From Pseudomonas entomophila (GTDB taxonomy: Bacteria > Pseudomonadota > Gammaproteobacteria > Pseudomonadales > Pseudomonadaceae): a stretch of DNA of 64,000 nt. Position numbers and translations under genes: made by a program. Of the stretch, positions 1 through 9,738 are shown piece by piece (within the stretch, counting starts at the first letter, position 1; every line of letters starts with the position of its first letter). The DNA is taken from contig NZ_CP070982.1 of the NCBI RefSeq assembly GCF_018417595.1, positions 2,071,501-2,135,500 on the forward strand, read 5' to 3'. The notes under the pieces are model-generated. The model was given only the letters and a program-made list of their open reading frames with translations, had not been told where the DNA came from and made no database searches.

Positions 1-4
1 CTAA

Positions 5-337
5 TACCAGTACAACAAGAAGCTGTTGCGCGAGATCGATCGTCGCGTGCGCTATCTGCGCAAGCGCCTGGAGGACGTCAAGGTCGTCACCTATTCACCG
101 CAGCAGGAAGGCAAGGTGTTCTTCGGGGCCTGGGTCGAGATCGAGAACGACGAGGGCGAGCAACTGAAGTTTCGTATCGTCGGTTATGACGAGATTCATG
201 GGCGTAACGACTACATCTCCATCGATTCGCCCATGGCCCGTGCCCTGCTCAAGAAAGAGGAGGGCGACGAGGTGGTGGTGCACACGCCCACGGGCGAGGC
301 TACTTGGTATGTCAATACCATCAGTTACAACCCATAG
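5..337 (+). CDS. greB: Transcription elongation factor GreB, 3' part
   Basis: GreB rescues backtracked RNA polymerase by stimulating transcript cleavage through the secondary channel. The reading frame open from the window edge gives about 110 residues: the end of the N-terminal coiled coil (YQYNKK, REIDRR) and the whole FKBP-like C-terminal domain (SPQQEGKVFFGAWVEIE, SIDSPMARALLKKE, GEATWYV), close to E. coli GreB, which is about 158 aa. The 5' third lies outside the window. Oddly, bases 2-4 read TAA in frame where GreB should encode Asp of NADYQY; the gene is otherwise intact, so I suspect an edge error. A REP pair follows immediately. Confidence 0.93.
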   Translation, partial: YQYNKKLLREIDRRVRYLRKRLEDVKVVTYSPQQEGKVFFGAWVEIENDEGEQLKFRIVGYDEIHGRNDYISIDSPMARALLKKEEGDEVVVHTPTGEATWYVNTISYNP

Positions 338-354
338 CGCTTGGCGCGACCTTT

Positions 355-438
355 GTGGGAGCGGCTTCAGCCGCGATCACCCGCGAAGCGGGTGCCAGGT
401 ACGCGGCGCTCCCATCGCGGCTGAAGCCGCTCCTACAG
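355..438. repeat. REP inverted pair
   Basis: Two oppositely oriented copies of the GGAGCGGCTTCAGCCGCGAT element (arms near 355-385 and 414-437) flank a short spacer that itself pairs (CCCGCGAAGCGGG). It sits between the convergent ends of greB and the ABC permease, a usual place for Pseudomonas REP/BIME elements. Confidence 0.85.
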
Positions 439-447
439 AGGTGAACC

Positions 448-2958
448 TCAGCTTTCCCGCAACACCGCCAGCGGGCTGGCATTGAGTGCCCGACGTGTTC
501 CGATTACACCGGCACCGCCGACCAAAATTGCGCCTGCCAGTGGCAGCAGCAGTAACCATGGGTGCGGTGCCCAGTGCAGGTCGAAGGCATAGCGATACAG
601 TGCCCAGGTGATCAGTTCGCAACCCAGTGCGGCCAGCACGCCGCTGGCCGCCCCGAGCAGGCCGAACTCGATGCGCCGCGCCTTGACCAGCAGCGGTCGC
701 GTAGCCCCCAGCGCACGCAGCAGCGCCCCCTGGCGGATACGCTCGTCGAGTGTCGCCTGCAGTCCGGCGAACAACACCGCCAGTCCGGCCGCCAGCACGA
801 ACAACAGCACATACTCCACCGCCAGGGTGACCTGGGCGAGGATGCTGCGCAGTTGGGCGAGCAGGGCATCGACCTGGAGGATGGTCACCGCCGGGAAGGC
901 GCGTGACAGGGCCACCACTTCCTGGTCATGCCCTGGCGCCAGGTAGAAGCTGGTCAGGTAGGTGGTGGGCAGCCCCTGCAAGGTGCCGGGTTGGAAGATC
1001 ATGTAGAAGTTCGGCTGGAAGCTGTCCCAGTGCACCGTGCGCAGGCTGCTGACGCGGGCCTGGCGTTGCTGGCCGCCGATGTCGAAGGTCAGCAGGTCGC
1101 CCAATTGCAGCTTGAGGCTCTGGGCCAGTTCTGCCTCCACGGAGACGCCGGGCACCTGGTCGCTGGAAGGTGCCTGTTGCCACCAGGTGCCGGCACTCAG
1201 GGCATTGCCCTGGGGCAACTCGGCCGCCCAGGTGAGGCTGAGGTCGCGCTGGATGGCGCGCTCGCCGGTGGACTCCTTGCTCACCAACTGACGGACCGGT
1301 TGATCGCCGATGTGCGTGAGGCGCCCGGGTATCACCGGGTACAGCGGCGCGGAAGTGGCATTGATCTGTGCCAGGCGCTCGGCGAAGGGCTGGCGATCGT
1401 CGGCGAGAATGTTCAGGGCGAAATGGTTGGGGGCATCCTTGGGCAACTGTGCCTGCCAGGTGTCGAGCAGTTCCGCGCGCAGCAAGGCGACCAGCCCCAT
1501 GGCCAGCAGGATCAGGCCGAAGGCCAAGGTCTGGCCGGCGGCGGCCAGCGGGTGACGCAGCAACTGCCCCAGTCCCAGGCGCCAGGGGAGTGGGGCGTCG
1601 GCCAGAAGGCGGCGCAGGTTACGTAGCCCGAGCAGCAGCAGGCCGCCGAGCAGCAGGGCGGCGATCAACCCGCCACCGAGCAAGGCGAAGGTGAGCAGCA
1701 AGTCCAGGCTCAGGCGCCACATGATCAGGCCTAGGGCAAGCAGGGCGGCGCCATACACCAGCCAACTGCTGGGAGGGATCGGTAGCAAGTCGCGACGCAG
1801 TACACGCAAGGGCGGTACCCGGCCCAAGGCAGCCAGTGGGGGCAGGGCGAAACCGGCCAGTGCCACCAGGCCGGTACCGATCCCGGCCAGCGCTGGCGTG
1901 AGGCCGCCGGGTGGTACCTGGCTGGGCAGCAGGCCGGCAAGCAGGTGGAACAGCCCCAGTTGCGCCAGCCAGCCAAGCAGGGCGCCAGCGAGTGCCGCGG
2001 CCACGCCGAGCATGGCCAGTTGCAGGCAATAAAGGCCCAGAGCCTGGTGCCGGGACAATCCGAGGCAGCGCAACAACGCGCTGGCATCCAGACGCCGCGC
2101 GGCATAGCGCGAAGCCGACAGGGCCACGGCGACGCCAGCCAGCAGCACGGCTACCAGGCTGGCCATGTTCAGGTAGCGTTCGGCCTTGCCCAGGGCGCCG
2201 CCGATCTGCCGGTTGCCGTCACGGGTATCAAGCAAGCGCTGGTTGGCTGCCAAGTTGCTCTCGGTGATCTGGCGATACTGCGCCAGGGACTCGACATCGC
2301 CGCGCCAGAGGTCGCGGTAGCTGACCCGGCTGCCTGGCTGGACGACACCGGTGGCGTCAAGATCGGCGAGGTTCATCAGCACCCGTGGGGTGAGGCTGTA
2401 GAAGTTGTTGGCGCGGTCCGGCTCGTAGGTGAGCACGCGGCTCATGCGCAAGGTCTTCATGCCCACATCGATACTGTCGCCAATCGCCAGCCCGAGGGCC
2501 GCCAGCAGGCGTGGCTCGACCCAGGCCTCGCCCGGCGCCGGCCCGCCACCGACTGCCTCCTGCGCATAGGGTGCTGGTGCGCTGCGCAGTTGGCCGCGTA
2601 GCGGGTAAGCGGGGTCGGTGGCCTTGATGCTCGACAGCTGGATGCCGCTGTCACCACCGACCACGCTGGTGAACTCCACCACCCGCGCATGGCTCAGGCC
2701 CAGTGAGGCACCGCTGGCAATCTGTTGTTCGGTCGGCGGGGCGCTACCCTGCAGGACAAGGTCGGCACCGAGGAACTCGCTGGCACGCAGTTGCATGGCG
2801 CCATTGAGCCGCGCGCCGAAATAGCCGATGGCGGTGCTGGCGGCCACTGCCACGAACAAGGCGAAGAACAGCACCCGCACCTCGCTGGCGCGAGCATCAC
2901 GCAGCAGTTGACGCAGGGCCAGGACGCAAAGGCGCGGTAAAGACAGTCGGGTCATCAT
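448..2958 (-). CDS. FtsX-family ABC transporter permease (YbbP-like)
   Basis: An 836-aa inner-membrane protein with the topology of YbbP/MacB-like permeases. It has one N-terminal transmembrane helix (about residues 28-48), a large periplasmic domain, a central block of helices (about 260-490), a second periplasmic domain, and three C-terminal helices carrying the FtsX signature (LATLDERIRQGALLRALGAT). The family works in mechanotransmission or lipoprotein/lysophospholipid-type export with a LolD-like ATPase rather than in import. Its ATG overlaps the TGA of the upstream ATPase gene (ATGA), so the two are translationally coupled. Substrate is not evident; adjacency to tesA, a lysophospholipase-type esterase, is the same as for E. 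coli ybbAP-tesA. Confidence 0.9.
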   Translation of the reverse strand: MMTRLSLPRLCVLALRQLLRDARASEVRVLFFALFVAVAASTAIGYFGARLNGAMQLRASEFLGADLVLQGSAPPTEQQIASGASLGLSHARVVEFTSVVGGDSGIQLSSIKATDPAYPLRGQLRSAPAPYAQEAVGGGPAPGEAWVEPRLLAALGLAIGDSIDVGMKTLRMSRVLTYEPDRANNFYSLTPRVLMNLADLDATGVVQPGSRVSYRDLWRGDVESLAQYRQITESNLAANQRLLDTRDGNRQIGGALGKAERYLNMASLVAVLLAGVAVALSASRYAARRLDASALLRCLGLSRHQALGLYCLQLAMLGVAAALAGALLGWLAQLGLFHLLAGLLPSQVPPGGLTPALAGIGTGLVALAGFALPPLAALGRVPPLRVLRRDLLPIPPSSWLVYGAALLALGLIMWRLSLDLLLTFALLGGGLIAALLLGGLLLLGLRNLRRLLADAPLPWRLGLGQLLRHPLAAAGQTLAFGLILLAMGLVALLRAELLDTWQAQLPKDAPNHFALNILADDRQPFAERLAQINATSAPLYPVIPGRLTHIGDQPVRQLVSKESTGERAIQRDLSLTWAAELPQGNALSAGTWWQQAPSSDQVPGVSVEAELAQSLKLQLGDLLTFDIGGQQRQARVSSLRTVHWDSFQPNFYMIFQPGTLQGLPTTYLTSFYLAPGHDQEVVALSRAFPAVTILQVDALLAQLRSILAQVTLAVEYVLLFVLAAGLAVLFAGLQATLDERIRQGALLRALGATRPLLVKARRIEFGLLGAASGVLAALGCELITWALYRYAFDLHWAPHPWLLLLPLAGAILVGGAGVIGTRRALNASPLAVLRES

Positions 2959-3638
2959 GGCTCCAGGGGCGCCACCAGGCGACCGGCGTCCAGGCGGATC
3001 CGGCGCCGGCAGCGGGTGGCCAGGCGCTCGTCGTGGGTGACCAGCACCAGCGTGGTGCCACGCTCCTGGTTCAGCTCGAACAACAGGTCGCTGATGCGCT
3101 CGCCGGTGTGGCTGTCGAGGTTGCCGGTGGGCTCGTCGGCGAACAGCACCGCCGGTTGCGCAGCGAAGGCACGGGCGATCGCCACCCGTTGCTGCTCGCC
3201 GCCGGAGAGCTGGCGTGGCGTGTGGCTCAGGCGCTGGCCCAGGCCGACCCGCTCAAGCAGGCTGCGGGCGTGTTCGCGGGCGTCACGACGGCCATCCAGC
3301 TCCAGCGGCAGCATGACGTTCTCCAGGGCATTGAGGCTGTCGAGCAGCTGGAACGACTGGAACACGAAACCGACATGCTCGGCGCGCACCCGGGCGCGCT
3401 GGTCTTCGTCCAGCGGTCCAAGGTCGTGGCCGGCCAGTACGACCTTGCCGGCGCTGGGGCGGTCGAGGCCGGCGAGCAGGCCGAGCAGCGTCGACTTGCC
3501 CGAGCCCGACGCGCCGACGATGGCCAGGCTGTCGCCCTGGGCGAGGTCGAGGGAGAGGGCGTGGAGGATGGTCAGGTCGCCTTCCGCGCTGGGGACCACT
3601 TTGCTAAGGTGCTGCGCAACGAGAATGCTGGGGCCCAT
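2955..3638 (-). CDS. ABC transporter ATP-binding protein (YbbA/LolD-like)
   Basis: The 227-aa nucleotide-binding subunit partners the downstream permease. Walker A is GASGSGKST, followed by the Q-loop (FVFQSFQLLD), signature LSGGEQQRVAIARA, Walker B (AVLFADEPTGNLD) and the switch His in LVTHD. The long insertion-free fold and the EPTGNLD motif are typical of the LolD/MacB/FtsE branch. I chose the ATG at 3638 because the protein then begins MGPSILVAQHLSK like its homologues; the frame stays open further upstream but that part reads as antisense of tesA. Its start is only 10 bp from the tesA start. Confidence 0.92.
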   Translation of the reverse strand: MGPSILVAQHLSKVVPSAEGDLTILHALSLDLAQGDSLAIVGASGSGKSTLLGLLAGLDRPSAGKVVLAGHDLGPLDEDQRARVRAEHVGFVFQSFQLLDSLNALENVMLPLELDGRRDAREHARSLLERVGLGQRLSHTPRQLSGGEQQRVAIARAFAAQPAVLFADEPTGNLDSHTGERISDLLFELNQERGTTLVLVTHDERLATRCRRRIRLDAGRLVAPLEP

Positions 3639-3648
3639 GGAGAATCCG

Positions 3649-4254
3649 ATGCGAATATGGTGGTTGAGTGCCGGGCTTGCCCTGTATTGCCTGGCCCAGG
3701 GCGCGGTGGCCGGAACCGTGCTGGTCGTTGGCGATAGTATCAGCGCCGGTTTTGGCCTGGATACCCGCGAGGGATGGGTTGAGCTGTTGCAGCAGCGCCT
3801 GAAGAACGAGGGTTTCGACGACCAGGTGGTCAATGCCTCGATCAGTGGCGACACCAGCGCGGGTGGTCGGGCGCGGCTGCCGGCGCTGCTTGTAGCGCAC
3901 AAGCCGGATCTAGTGGTGTTGGAGTTGGGGGGCAATGATGGCCTGCGCGGGCAGCCGCCACAGCAATTGCAACAAAATCTTGCCCTGATGATCGATCGTG
4001 CCCGTGAGGCCGGGGCCAGGGTCGTGCTGCTGGGCATGCGCCTGCCACCCAACTACGGCGTGCGTTACACCAGCGCCTTCGCCCAGGTGTACGAACAGCT
4101 GGCCACAGACAAGCAGGTACCGTTGGTACCGTTTTTCCTGGAGGGTGTGGGCGGGGTGCCGGCGATGATGCAGGCCGATGGTATCCACCCGGCGCCGGTC
4201 GCCCAGCAGCGCTTGCTGGAAAATGCCTGGCCGACGATAAAACCCTTGTTGTGA
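3649..4254 (+). CDS. tesA: Arylesterase / acyl-CoA thioesterase I / lysophospholipase L1
   Basis: A 201-aa periplasmic SGNH hydrolase of broad specificity (acyl thioesters, aryl esters, lysophospholipids). Residues 1-21 are a signal peptide ending QGAVAG. Block I is GDSISAG (nucleophile Ser), block II has the oxyanion Gly in SISGDTSAGG, block III is GGNDGLRG, and block V is DGIHP with the catalytic Asp and His. The ATG at 3649 follows GGAG with 6-nt spacing; an in-frame ATG at 3637 would add four residues but lacks a ribosome site. It diverges from the ABC ATPase gene, so promoters of both genes must overlap coding sequence. Confidence 0.95.
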   Translation: MRIWWLSAGLALYCLAQGAVAGTVLVVGDSISAGFGLDTREGWVELLQQRLKNEGFDDQVVNASISGDTSAGGRARLPALLVAHKPDLVVLELGGNDGLRGQPPQQLQQNLALMIDRAREAGARVVLLGMRLPPNYGVRYTSAFAQVYEQLATDKQVPLVPFFLEGVGGVPAMMQADGIHPAPVAQQRLLENAWPTIKPLL

Positions 4255-4312
4255 CGCTTTAATCGGGGGCCGCTTTCAGATACTGTTGCGCCCCCCGTTT
4301 CGAGTGCCCCCG

Positions 4313-4594
4313 ATGCCGCGTCCCGCCTGGTCCCTGTACGCTTATCAACTGATCGAGCCCGACGAGCAGCTGGACCTGTTCGCCTGCCAGGAAGTGCGCA
4401 TTCACCTGGCGGCCCGCCAGTTCGAGCTGGGCGTGCCGGTCGACCGGACCCTGTGCGGCGGCCTGCTGCCTGCGCAGCCGCGCTGGTCGGGGGTGGAGCG
4501 CACGATCTATCGCGACGATCGCCTGTGCCTGCTGTGCAAGGCGATCCTCGATGCCCAGCGGCGCGGCATGCGCCCGGTGTGGCCGGAACTCTGA
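4313..4594 (+). CDS. Small conserved hypothetical protein
   Basis: A predicted 93-aa soluble protein starting MPRPAWSLYAY with no signal peptide or membrane helix. It ends with a basic region holding a CLLC pair (LCLLCKAILDA) that could bind a metal, although a second Cys pair is missing. It reads as coding in high-GC Pseudomonas style and lies between tesA and the L,D-transpeptidase. I do not recognise a named family. The upstream in-frame ATG at 4286 is possible, but the extra nine residues look non-coding. Confidence 0.6.
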   Translation: MPRPAWSLYAYQLIEPDEQLDLFACQEVRIHLAARQFELGVPVDRTLCGGLLPAQPRWSGVERTIYRDDRLCLLCKAILDAQRRGMRPVWPEL

Positions 4595-4699
4595 GCGCCT
4601 TTCATCATCTGAAACGCTTGCAGGGCGCCTGTGCCTCCCGCTTGTTTCCGCGCGGGTGTACAATCGATCTCTTGACTGAACTTTCGAAGGATTTACCGG

Positions 4700-5677
4700 A
4701 TGTTGCCGCGCTTTCCCGCCGTCACCCGTAGCCTCTCGCTTGCCGCCTTGCTGGTGGCGGGCCCCGCTGTTGCGCTGGAACTGCCGTTGCCACCTCCCGG
4801 TGAGGACGTCGTCGGCCAGGTCCAGACCATCAAGGCCAAGTACGAAGACACCTTCGCCGATATCGGTACCGCCAACGACCTTGGCTACCTCGAGATGATC
4901 GCCGCCAACCCGGGTGTCGACCCGTGGCTGCCGGGTGCCGGCACCGAAATCGTCCTGCCCACCCGCTACGTCCTGCCGCCAGGGCCACGCGAAGGCATCG
5001 TGATCAACCTCGCCGAGTACCGCCTGTACTACTACCCGAAAGGGCAGAGCGTGGTGCACACCTTCCCCCTGGGTATCGGCCGTGAGGGGTGGGGCTCGCC
5101 AATCGCCAACACCAAGATCACCGCCAAGACCCCGAACCCGACCTGGACCCCGCCAGCCTCGATCCGTGCCGAGCATGCCGCCGATGGCGATATCCTGCCT
5201 GCGGTGGTGCCGGCGGGCCCCGACAACCCGCTGGGCCCGTTCAAGTTCACCCTGGGGGTGCCGGGCTACCTGATCCATGGTTCGAACAAGAAGTTCGGCA
5301 TCGGCATGCGCACCAGCCACGGCTGCTTCCGCATGCTCAACAACAATGTGCTGGAGCTGTCGAAGATGGTGCCGGTGGGTACGCCGGTGCGAATCATCAA
5401 CGAGCCCTACAAGTTCGGTATCAGTGGCGGCAAGGTCTATCTCGAGGCGCACACACCGCTGGACGACCATGGCAACCCGTCGGTGGTCGACAAGCACACC
5501 GCTGTCATCAACGCCTTGCTCAAGCGTGAAGACCTGGCCAACAACTTGCGCATGAACTGGGACATGGTGCGTGACGTGGTTGCCGCTGAAGATGGCATGC
5601 CCGTTGAAATCGCCGTGCCGGTCGGTAGCGCTGCCGGTGCGCCGATCGTGTCGAGCATTCCGCTCGAACTGCAGTAA
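4700..5677 (+). CDS. L,D-transpeptidase (ErfK/YbiS/YcfS/YnhG family)
   Basis: A 325-aa exported enzyme that either cross-links peptidoglycan through meso-DAP or ties lipoprotein to it. It has a signal peptide (residues 1-25, ending VALE), a LysM-like segment (about 40-95, with DLGYLEMIAANPGVDPW), then the YkuD catalytic domain (about 98-235) with HGSN and SHGCFRM, giving the catalytic His and Cys. Its place next to oprI, a Lpp-type lipoprotein, suggests it may attach OprI to the wall as the E. coli ErfK group does for Lpp; that link is inference. A strong terminator follows. Confidence 0.92.
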   Translation: MLPRFPAVTRSLSLAALLVAGPAVALELPLPPPGEDVVGQVQTIKAKYEDTFADIGTANDLGYLEMIAANPGVDPWLPGAGTEIVLPTRYVLPPGPREGIVINLAEYRLYYYPKGQSVVHTFPLGIGREGWGSPIANTKITAKTPNPTWTPPASIRAEHAADGDILPAVVPAGPDNPLGPFKFTLGVPGYLIHGSNKKFGIGMRTSHGCFRMLNNNVLELSKMVPVGTPVRIINEPYKFGISGGKVYLEAHTPLDDHGNPSVVDKHTAVINALLKREDLANNLRMNWDMVRDVVAAEDGMPVEIAVPVGSAAGAPIVSSIPLELQ

Positions 5678-5698
5678 GCCATTTCGTACTACTCTCGA

Positions 5699-5727
5699 GG
5701 GCCTGCCTTAGTGCAGGCCCTTTTTTG
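5699..5727 (+). terminator. Intrinsic terminator of the L,D-transpeptidase gene
   Basis: Perfect 8-bp stem GGGCCTGC / GCAGGCCC with a 6-nt loop followed by TTTTTT, 20 nt after the stop codon. Confidence 0.9.
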
Positions 5728-5755
5728 TTTGTGTGGCCTGGCGTTCTTCGGGCAA

Positions 5756-5786
5756 TAAAAAAAGCCGACCCACAAGTGGGTCGGCT
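5756..5786 (-). terminator. Intrinsic terminator of oprI
   Basis: On the minus strand, stem AGCCGACCCA / TGGGTCGGCT (10 bp, 4-nt loop) is followed by a run of seven T. It lies just after the oprI stop, facing the terminator of the neighbouring gene. Confidence 0.9.
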
Positions 5787-5808
5787 CCATAACAATCCGT
5801 GAGGATTA

Positions 5809-6060
5809 TTACTTGCGGCTGGCTTTGTCCAGCATACGCAGAGCGCGCTCGTTGGCTTCGTCAGCGGTCTGCTGAGCCTTCTGAGCAGCTGCCAGAGCGT
5901 CATCAGCTTTGCGGTAGGCTTCGTCTGCACGAGCCTGGGCGCGAGCTGCTGCGTCTTCGGTAGCAGTCAGGCGAGCTTCGGTTTCTTTGGATACGCTGCT
6001 GCAACCGGTAGCCAGAACTGCGGCCAGAGCCAGAGCAGAGAATTTCAGAACGTTGTTCAT
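5809..6060 (-). CDS. oprI: Major outer-membrane lipoprotein I
   Basis: An 83-aa Lpp-like lipoprotein. Residues 1-19 form a signal peptide with lipobox LATGC, so Cys20 would be lipidated. The rest is an alanine-rich heptad coiled coil ([20 protein letters not shown] and onwards) ending in SRK, whose terminal Lys can be joined to peptidoglycan. Start [14 protein letters not shown] is preceded by a strong AGGGG ribosome site. Codon choice is strongly biased (GCT, CGT), as expected for one of the most abundant proteins in Pseudomonas. Confidence 0.97.
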   Translation of the reverse strand: MNNVLKFSALALAAVLATGCSSVSKETEARLTATEDAAARAQARADEAYRKADDALAAAQKAQQTADEANERALRMLDKASRK

Positions 6061-6562
6061 CGTGTTCCCCTTCAAGGACTTTCTATTAAAGAGCCATCTC
6101 TCGGAAAAGAGAAACTGGCCGGCGTACATAGTACCCATTACTTGTAGTAAGTAAACTGACTGAGCGCAAGAACTGCAAAAAAAATGTCGCGATGGGGGGC
6201 GCGCGACGGGGTTTGTGAGCAAAGTGTGAAAATCTTGCACGGCGTTCGCAAGCGATTGTAGTACGGGAACTTTTTTGTTGAACTAACGGTGACTTTAACT
6301 GTCGGTTGACGTCTTAGCCCTAGAACATCCGGTTGCTGTTGTCTGGCCAGGGCATGATCGGGGAGGTTGCTGTCAGCATTTTCATACGTGATGCCTTGAG
6401 CAATCTTGCAGGCGCCGCCTACTATTTGAGGGTGCCATGCACGGCAGAACGATGCAGATCGTCCCGCTGTCCAACGGCCAACAGGTGGCGTAGAGGTTCC
6501 TCCGCCGGATAACCCCCATCGGTAAGGTAAGGGTCTGCCGACAAGACCTGCGAGGAGTAGTG
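6061..6562. promoter_or_regulatory. Intergenic region with the oprI promoter; otherwise empty
   Basis: About 500 bp without a convincing gene. The oprI-proximal part is unusually AT-rich for this genome and should hold the oprI promoter and leader; a possible minus-strand -10 (TACTAT) is at 6128-6133, with no clear -35. The remainder (about 6240-6550) has no reading frame with coding character. A small hairpin (GGTCT/AGACC, 6532-6548) lies just before the ribosome site of the next gene. Confidence 0.45.
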
Positions 6563-6844
6563 ATGAGCGAGACGCTGACCATCCACCATGACCAGGCGGG
6601 TCATCAGTTCGAGACCACCGTGGACGGTCACCGGGCCTACCTGACGTATATGGACCTGGGCAAGCAGACGCTGGATATCTATCGCACCTTCGTGCCCAAT
6701 GCCTTGCGTGGCCGCGGGATCGCCGCCGCGCTGACCGAAGAGGCCCTGGCCTATGCCGAGCAGATGGGCTATACGGTGATTCCGTCCTGCTCCTACGTCG
6801 AGCGCTACATGGAGCGCCAGCAGCGCCACTCGAGCAAGGTCTGA
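6563..6844 (+). CDS. GNAT-like N-acetyltransferase (YidJ/Gcn5-related small family)
   Basis: A 93-aa single-domain member of the short GNAT-related group (COG2388-like). Key segments are TYMDLG, the beta strand IYRTFVPNALRGRGIAAALTEEAL (split here only to show the RGRGIA acetyl-CoA pyrophosphate loop), and IPSCSYVERYM near the end. Substrate unknown. ATG at 6563 follows GAGGAG with good spacing; a GTG three bases earlier is in frame. It stands alone between oprI and a shared terminator. Confidence 0.85.
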   Translation: MSETLTIHHDQAGHQFETTVDGHRAYLTYMDLGKQTLDIYRTFVPNALRGRGIAAALTEEALAYAEQMGYTVIPSCSYVERYMERQQRHSSKV

Positions 6845-6860
6845 TCAGGTCTCACGCATG

Positions 6861-6887
6861 AAAACGCCGGGCATTGCCCGGCGTTTT
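6861..6887. terminator. Bidirectional terminator between the GNAT gene and aroF
   Basis: Stem CGCCGGGC / GCCCGGCG with flanking AAAA and TTTT can terminate both convergent genes. Confidence 0.88.
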
Positions 6888-6901
6888 CGTTTGCGTGGCG
6901 G

Positions 6902-7978
<1,077 letters not shown>

Positions 7979-8136
7979 CGTGTTACTCGTCAGGTCACGG
8001 GTGCCGGCCGCCAGCAATCCCCGTGCGGCCCAGCAGCAGTTTGTTCGCAGCGGGGAGCCCCGAACCTTAACGCGTTAGCGGGGGCACGACAATGGCCTGG
8101 GCCCGTAATCACGGGGTTTTTACAGGCGAAGCGGGC

Positions 8137-8571
8137 TCAGGTGGGTGAGGGCGTGTGCAGGCTGGCCTCGGAGAAGGCATCGGCGTGCTGGTCGACCCAC
8201 TGCGCGGCCAGGCGCTGGGTGGTGTCGCTGTCCAGCTCGCCGGGTACTTGCTGCTGGCAATAGTGATGGATCTGGCATACCTGTTCGCTCATGCGCGCGG
8301 CGAACAGCGCCTGGCTGTCGGTGAAGGCCACGCCCACCCGATAGCCCGCGTCGAGCTTCTGGCACCAGGCGACATAGCCGGGGTAGCGTGCATCCAGCCC
8401 CAGCGAGGGCATCAGCACCTCCACCGCAGTACCGCGCCGGTAAGCACGAGGCTGGTTGCAGGCTATGCCGCCGAGGCCTTGGGTGTAGAGGTGGCGACGA
8501 AAGAGGCTGGATGATGGACGCAGGGCCAGTTCGACAGGAATATCATCGGGATGGGGCAGGTAGACGCACAT
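8137..8571 (-). CDS. PilZ domain-containing protein
   Basis: A 144-aa cytoplasmic protein that likely binds cyclic di-GMP. The PilZ fold covers about residues 1-90: an arginine-rich N-terminal turn (SLFRRHLY), a central strand with small residues (LGGIACNQPRAYRRGTAVEVLMP), and VAFTDSQALFAARM. The C-terminal 50 residues form a His- and Gln-rich helical tail. The start is set by GGAG 6 nt before ATG 8571. The canonical RxxxR...DxSxxG motif is degenerate (the D/NxSxxG box reads QGLGGI), so c-di-GMP binding is not assured. Confidence 0.75.
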   Translation of the reverse strand: MCVYLPHPDDIPVELALRPSSSLFRRHLYTQGLGGIACNQPRAYRRGTAVEVLMPSLGLDARYPGYVAWCQKLDAGYRVGVAFTDSQALFAARMSEQVCQIHHYCQQQVPGELDSDTTQRLAAQWVDQHADAFSEASLHTPSPT

Positions 8572-8692
8572 GCTCGACTCCGTGTCGATTATTTGACCTT
8601 CATTGCCCCAGTATAGTGAGGGATCGAAAAACGGCTGGTTTGCGTGTAGAAAAACCGGACAAACAACAACGACACCCGACCAGGAGTGCAGC

Positions 8693-9634
8693 ATGGTCCC
8701 TCGCAATATCCGTATCGGTATCATTGGCAGCGGCGCCATCGGTGGCTTCTATGGGCTGATGCTCGCCCGCGCCGGGTTCGATGTGCATTTTCTTTTGCGC
8801 AGCGAGTATGACGTGGTGCGCACCCAGGGCCTGAAACTCGACAGTGCTGTGCATGGCCAGCTACGGCTGGACAACGTGCAGGCCTATGCCTCGGCCACCG
8901 ACATGCCCCCCTGCGACTGGTTGCTGGTCGCAGCGAAGGCCACCAGCAATGCCGAGTTGGCGCCACTGATCGTCCAGGTGGCGGCGCCGGGTGCAAAGGT
9001 GGTGCTGCTGCAGAACGGCCTGGGGATGGAGGATCAGTTGCGGCCTGCCCTGCGTTCGGACATGCATCTGCTCGGCGGGCTCTGCTTTATCTGCGTGAAC
9101 CGGGAGCGTCCCGGGGAAATCCGCCACCAGGCATTGGGTGCGGTCAACCTGGGTTATCACAGCGGGCCGGGTGGCCTTGCGGTGGTGGAAGAGGGGGCCG
9201 CACTGTTCCATGCCGCAGGGATCGACTCCCAGGCCATGACCGATCTCAACCAGGCGCGCTGGCAGAAGCTGGTCTGGAACGTCCCCTACAACGGTCTTTC
9301 GGTGCTGCTGGAAGCCAGCACCACGCCCTTGATGAATGACCCCGACAGTCGTGCGCTGATCCAGGCGTTGATGGCCGAAGTGGTCGAGGGGGCCAAGGCG
9401 TGCGGGCATGAATTGCCGCAGGGGTACGCCGCCCATTTGTTCCGCGTCACCGAGCAGATGCCGGACTACTGGCCGAGCATGTACCACGACCATGTCCAGC
9501 AGCGGCCGCTGGAACTGCTGGCGATCTATGGCGAACCCCTGGCCCGCGCGAGGGCGGCCGGATGCAACCTGTCGCGCATGGAAGCGCTGTACCAGGCGCT
9601 GGCGTTCGTCGACCGGCGCAATCGCATGCCTTGA
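8693..9634 (+). CDS. Ketopantoate/2-dehydropantoate 2-reductase family protein
   Basis: A 313-aa NADP-dependent reductase of the ApbA/PanE family. Rossmann motif GSGAIGGFYG is near the N-terminus, followed by VAAKATSN and QNGLGMED, and the catalytic Lys of the family in ARWQKLVWNVPYNGLS. The C-terminal helical domain includes the PSMYHD active-site segment. AGGAG precedes ATG 8693. It may be PanE (pantothenate pathway) or a paralogue with another 2-oxo acid substrate; Pseudomonas genomes carry several, so I give no symbol. Confidence 0.88.
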   Translation: MVPRNIRIGIIGSGAIGGFYGLMLARAGFDVHFLLRSEYDVVRTQGLKLDSAVHGQLRLDNVQAYASATDMPPCDWLLVAAKATSNAELAPLIVQVAAPGAKVVLLQNGLGMEDQLRPALRSDMHLLGGLCFICVNRERPGEIRHQALGAVNLGYHSGPGGLAVVEEGAALFHAAGIDSQAMTDLNQARWQKLVWNVPYNGLSVLLEASTTPLMNDPDSRALIQALMAEVVEGAKACGHELPQGYAAHLFRVTEQMPDYWPSMYHDHVQQRPLELLAIYGEPLARARAAGCNLSRMEALYQALAFVDRRNRMP

Positions 9635-9738
9635 CCCTCCCGCAGCCCGCGTCGGCAGCGCGCTGGACGGCAAGGCGCCAGTCCAGCGCGCTGCTAAGCT
9701 GAACCTTGCTCTGCCGCAGCGGCAGTCGAGGAGGTCGA

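Noticed and set aside
8106..8120. CCCGTAATCACGGGGTTTTT as a terminator
   Set aside because: It would act on the plus strand, where no gene ends nearby; probably chance between aroF and the PilZ gene.
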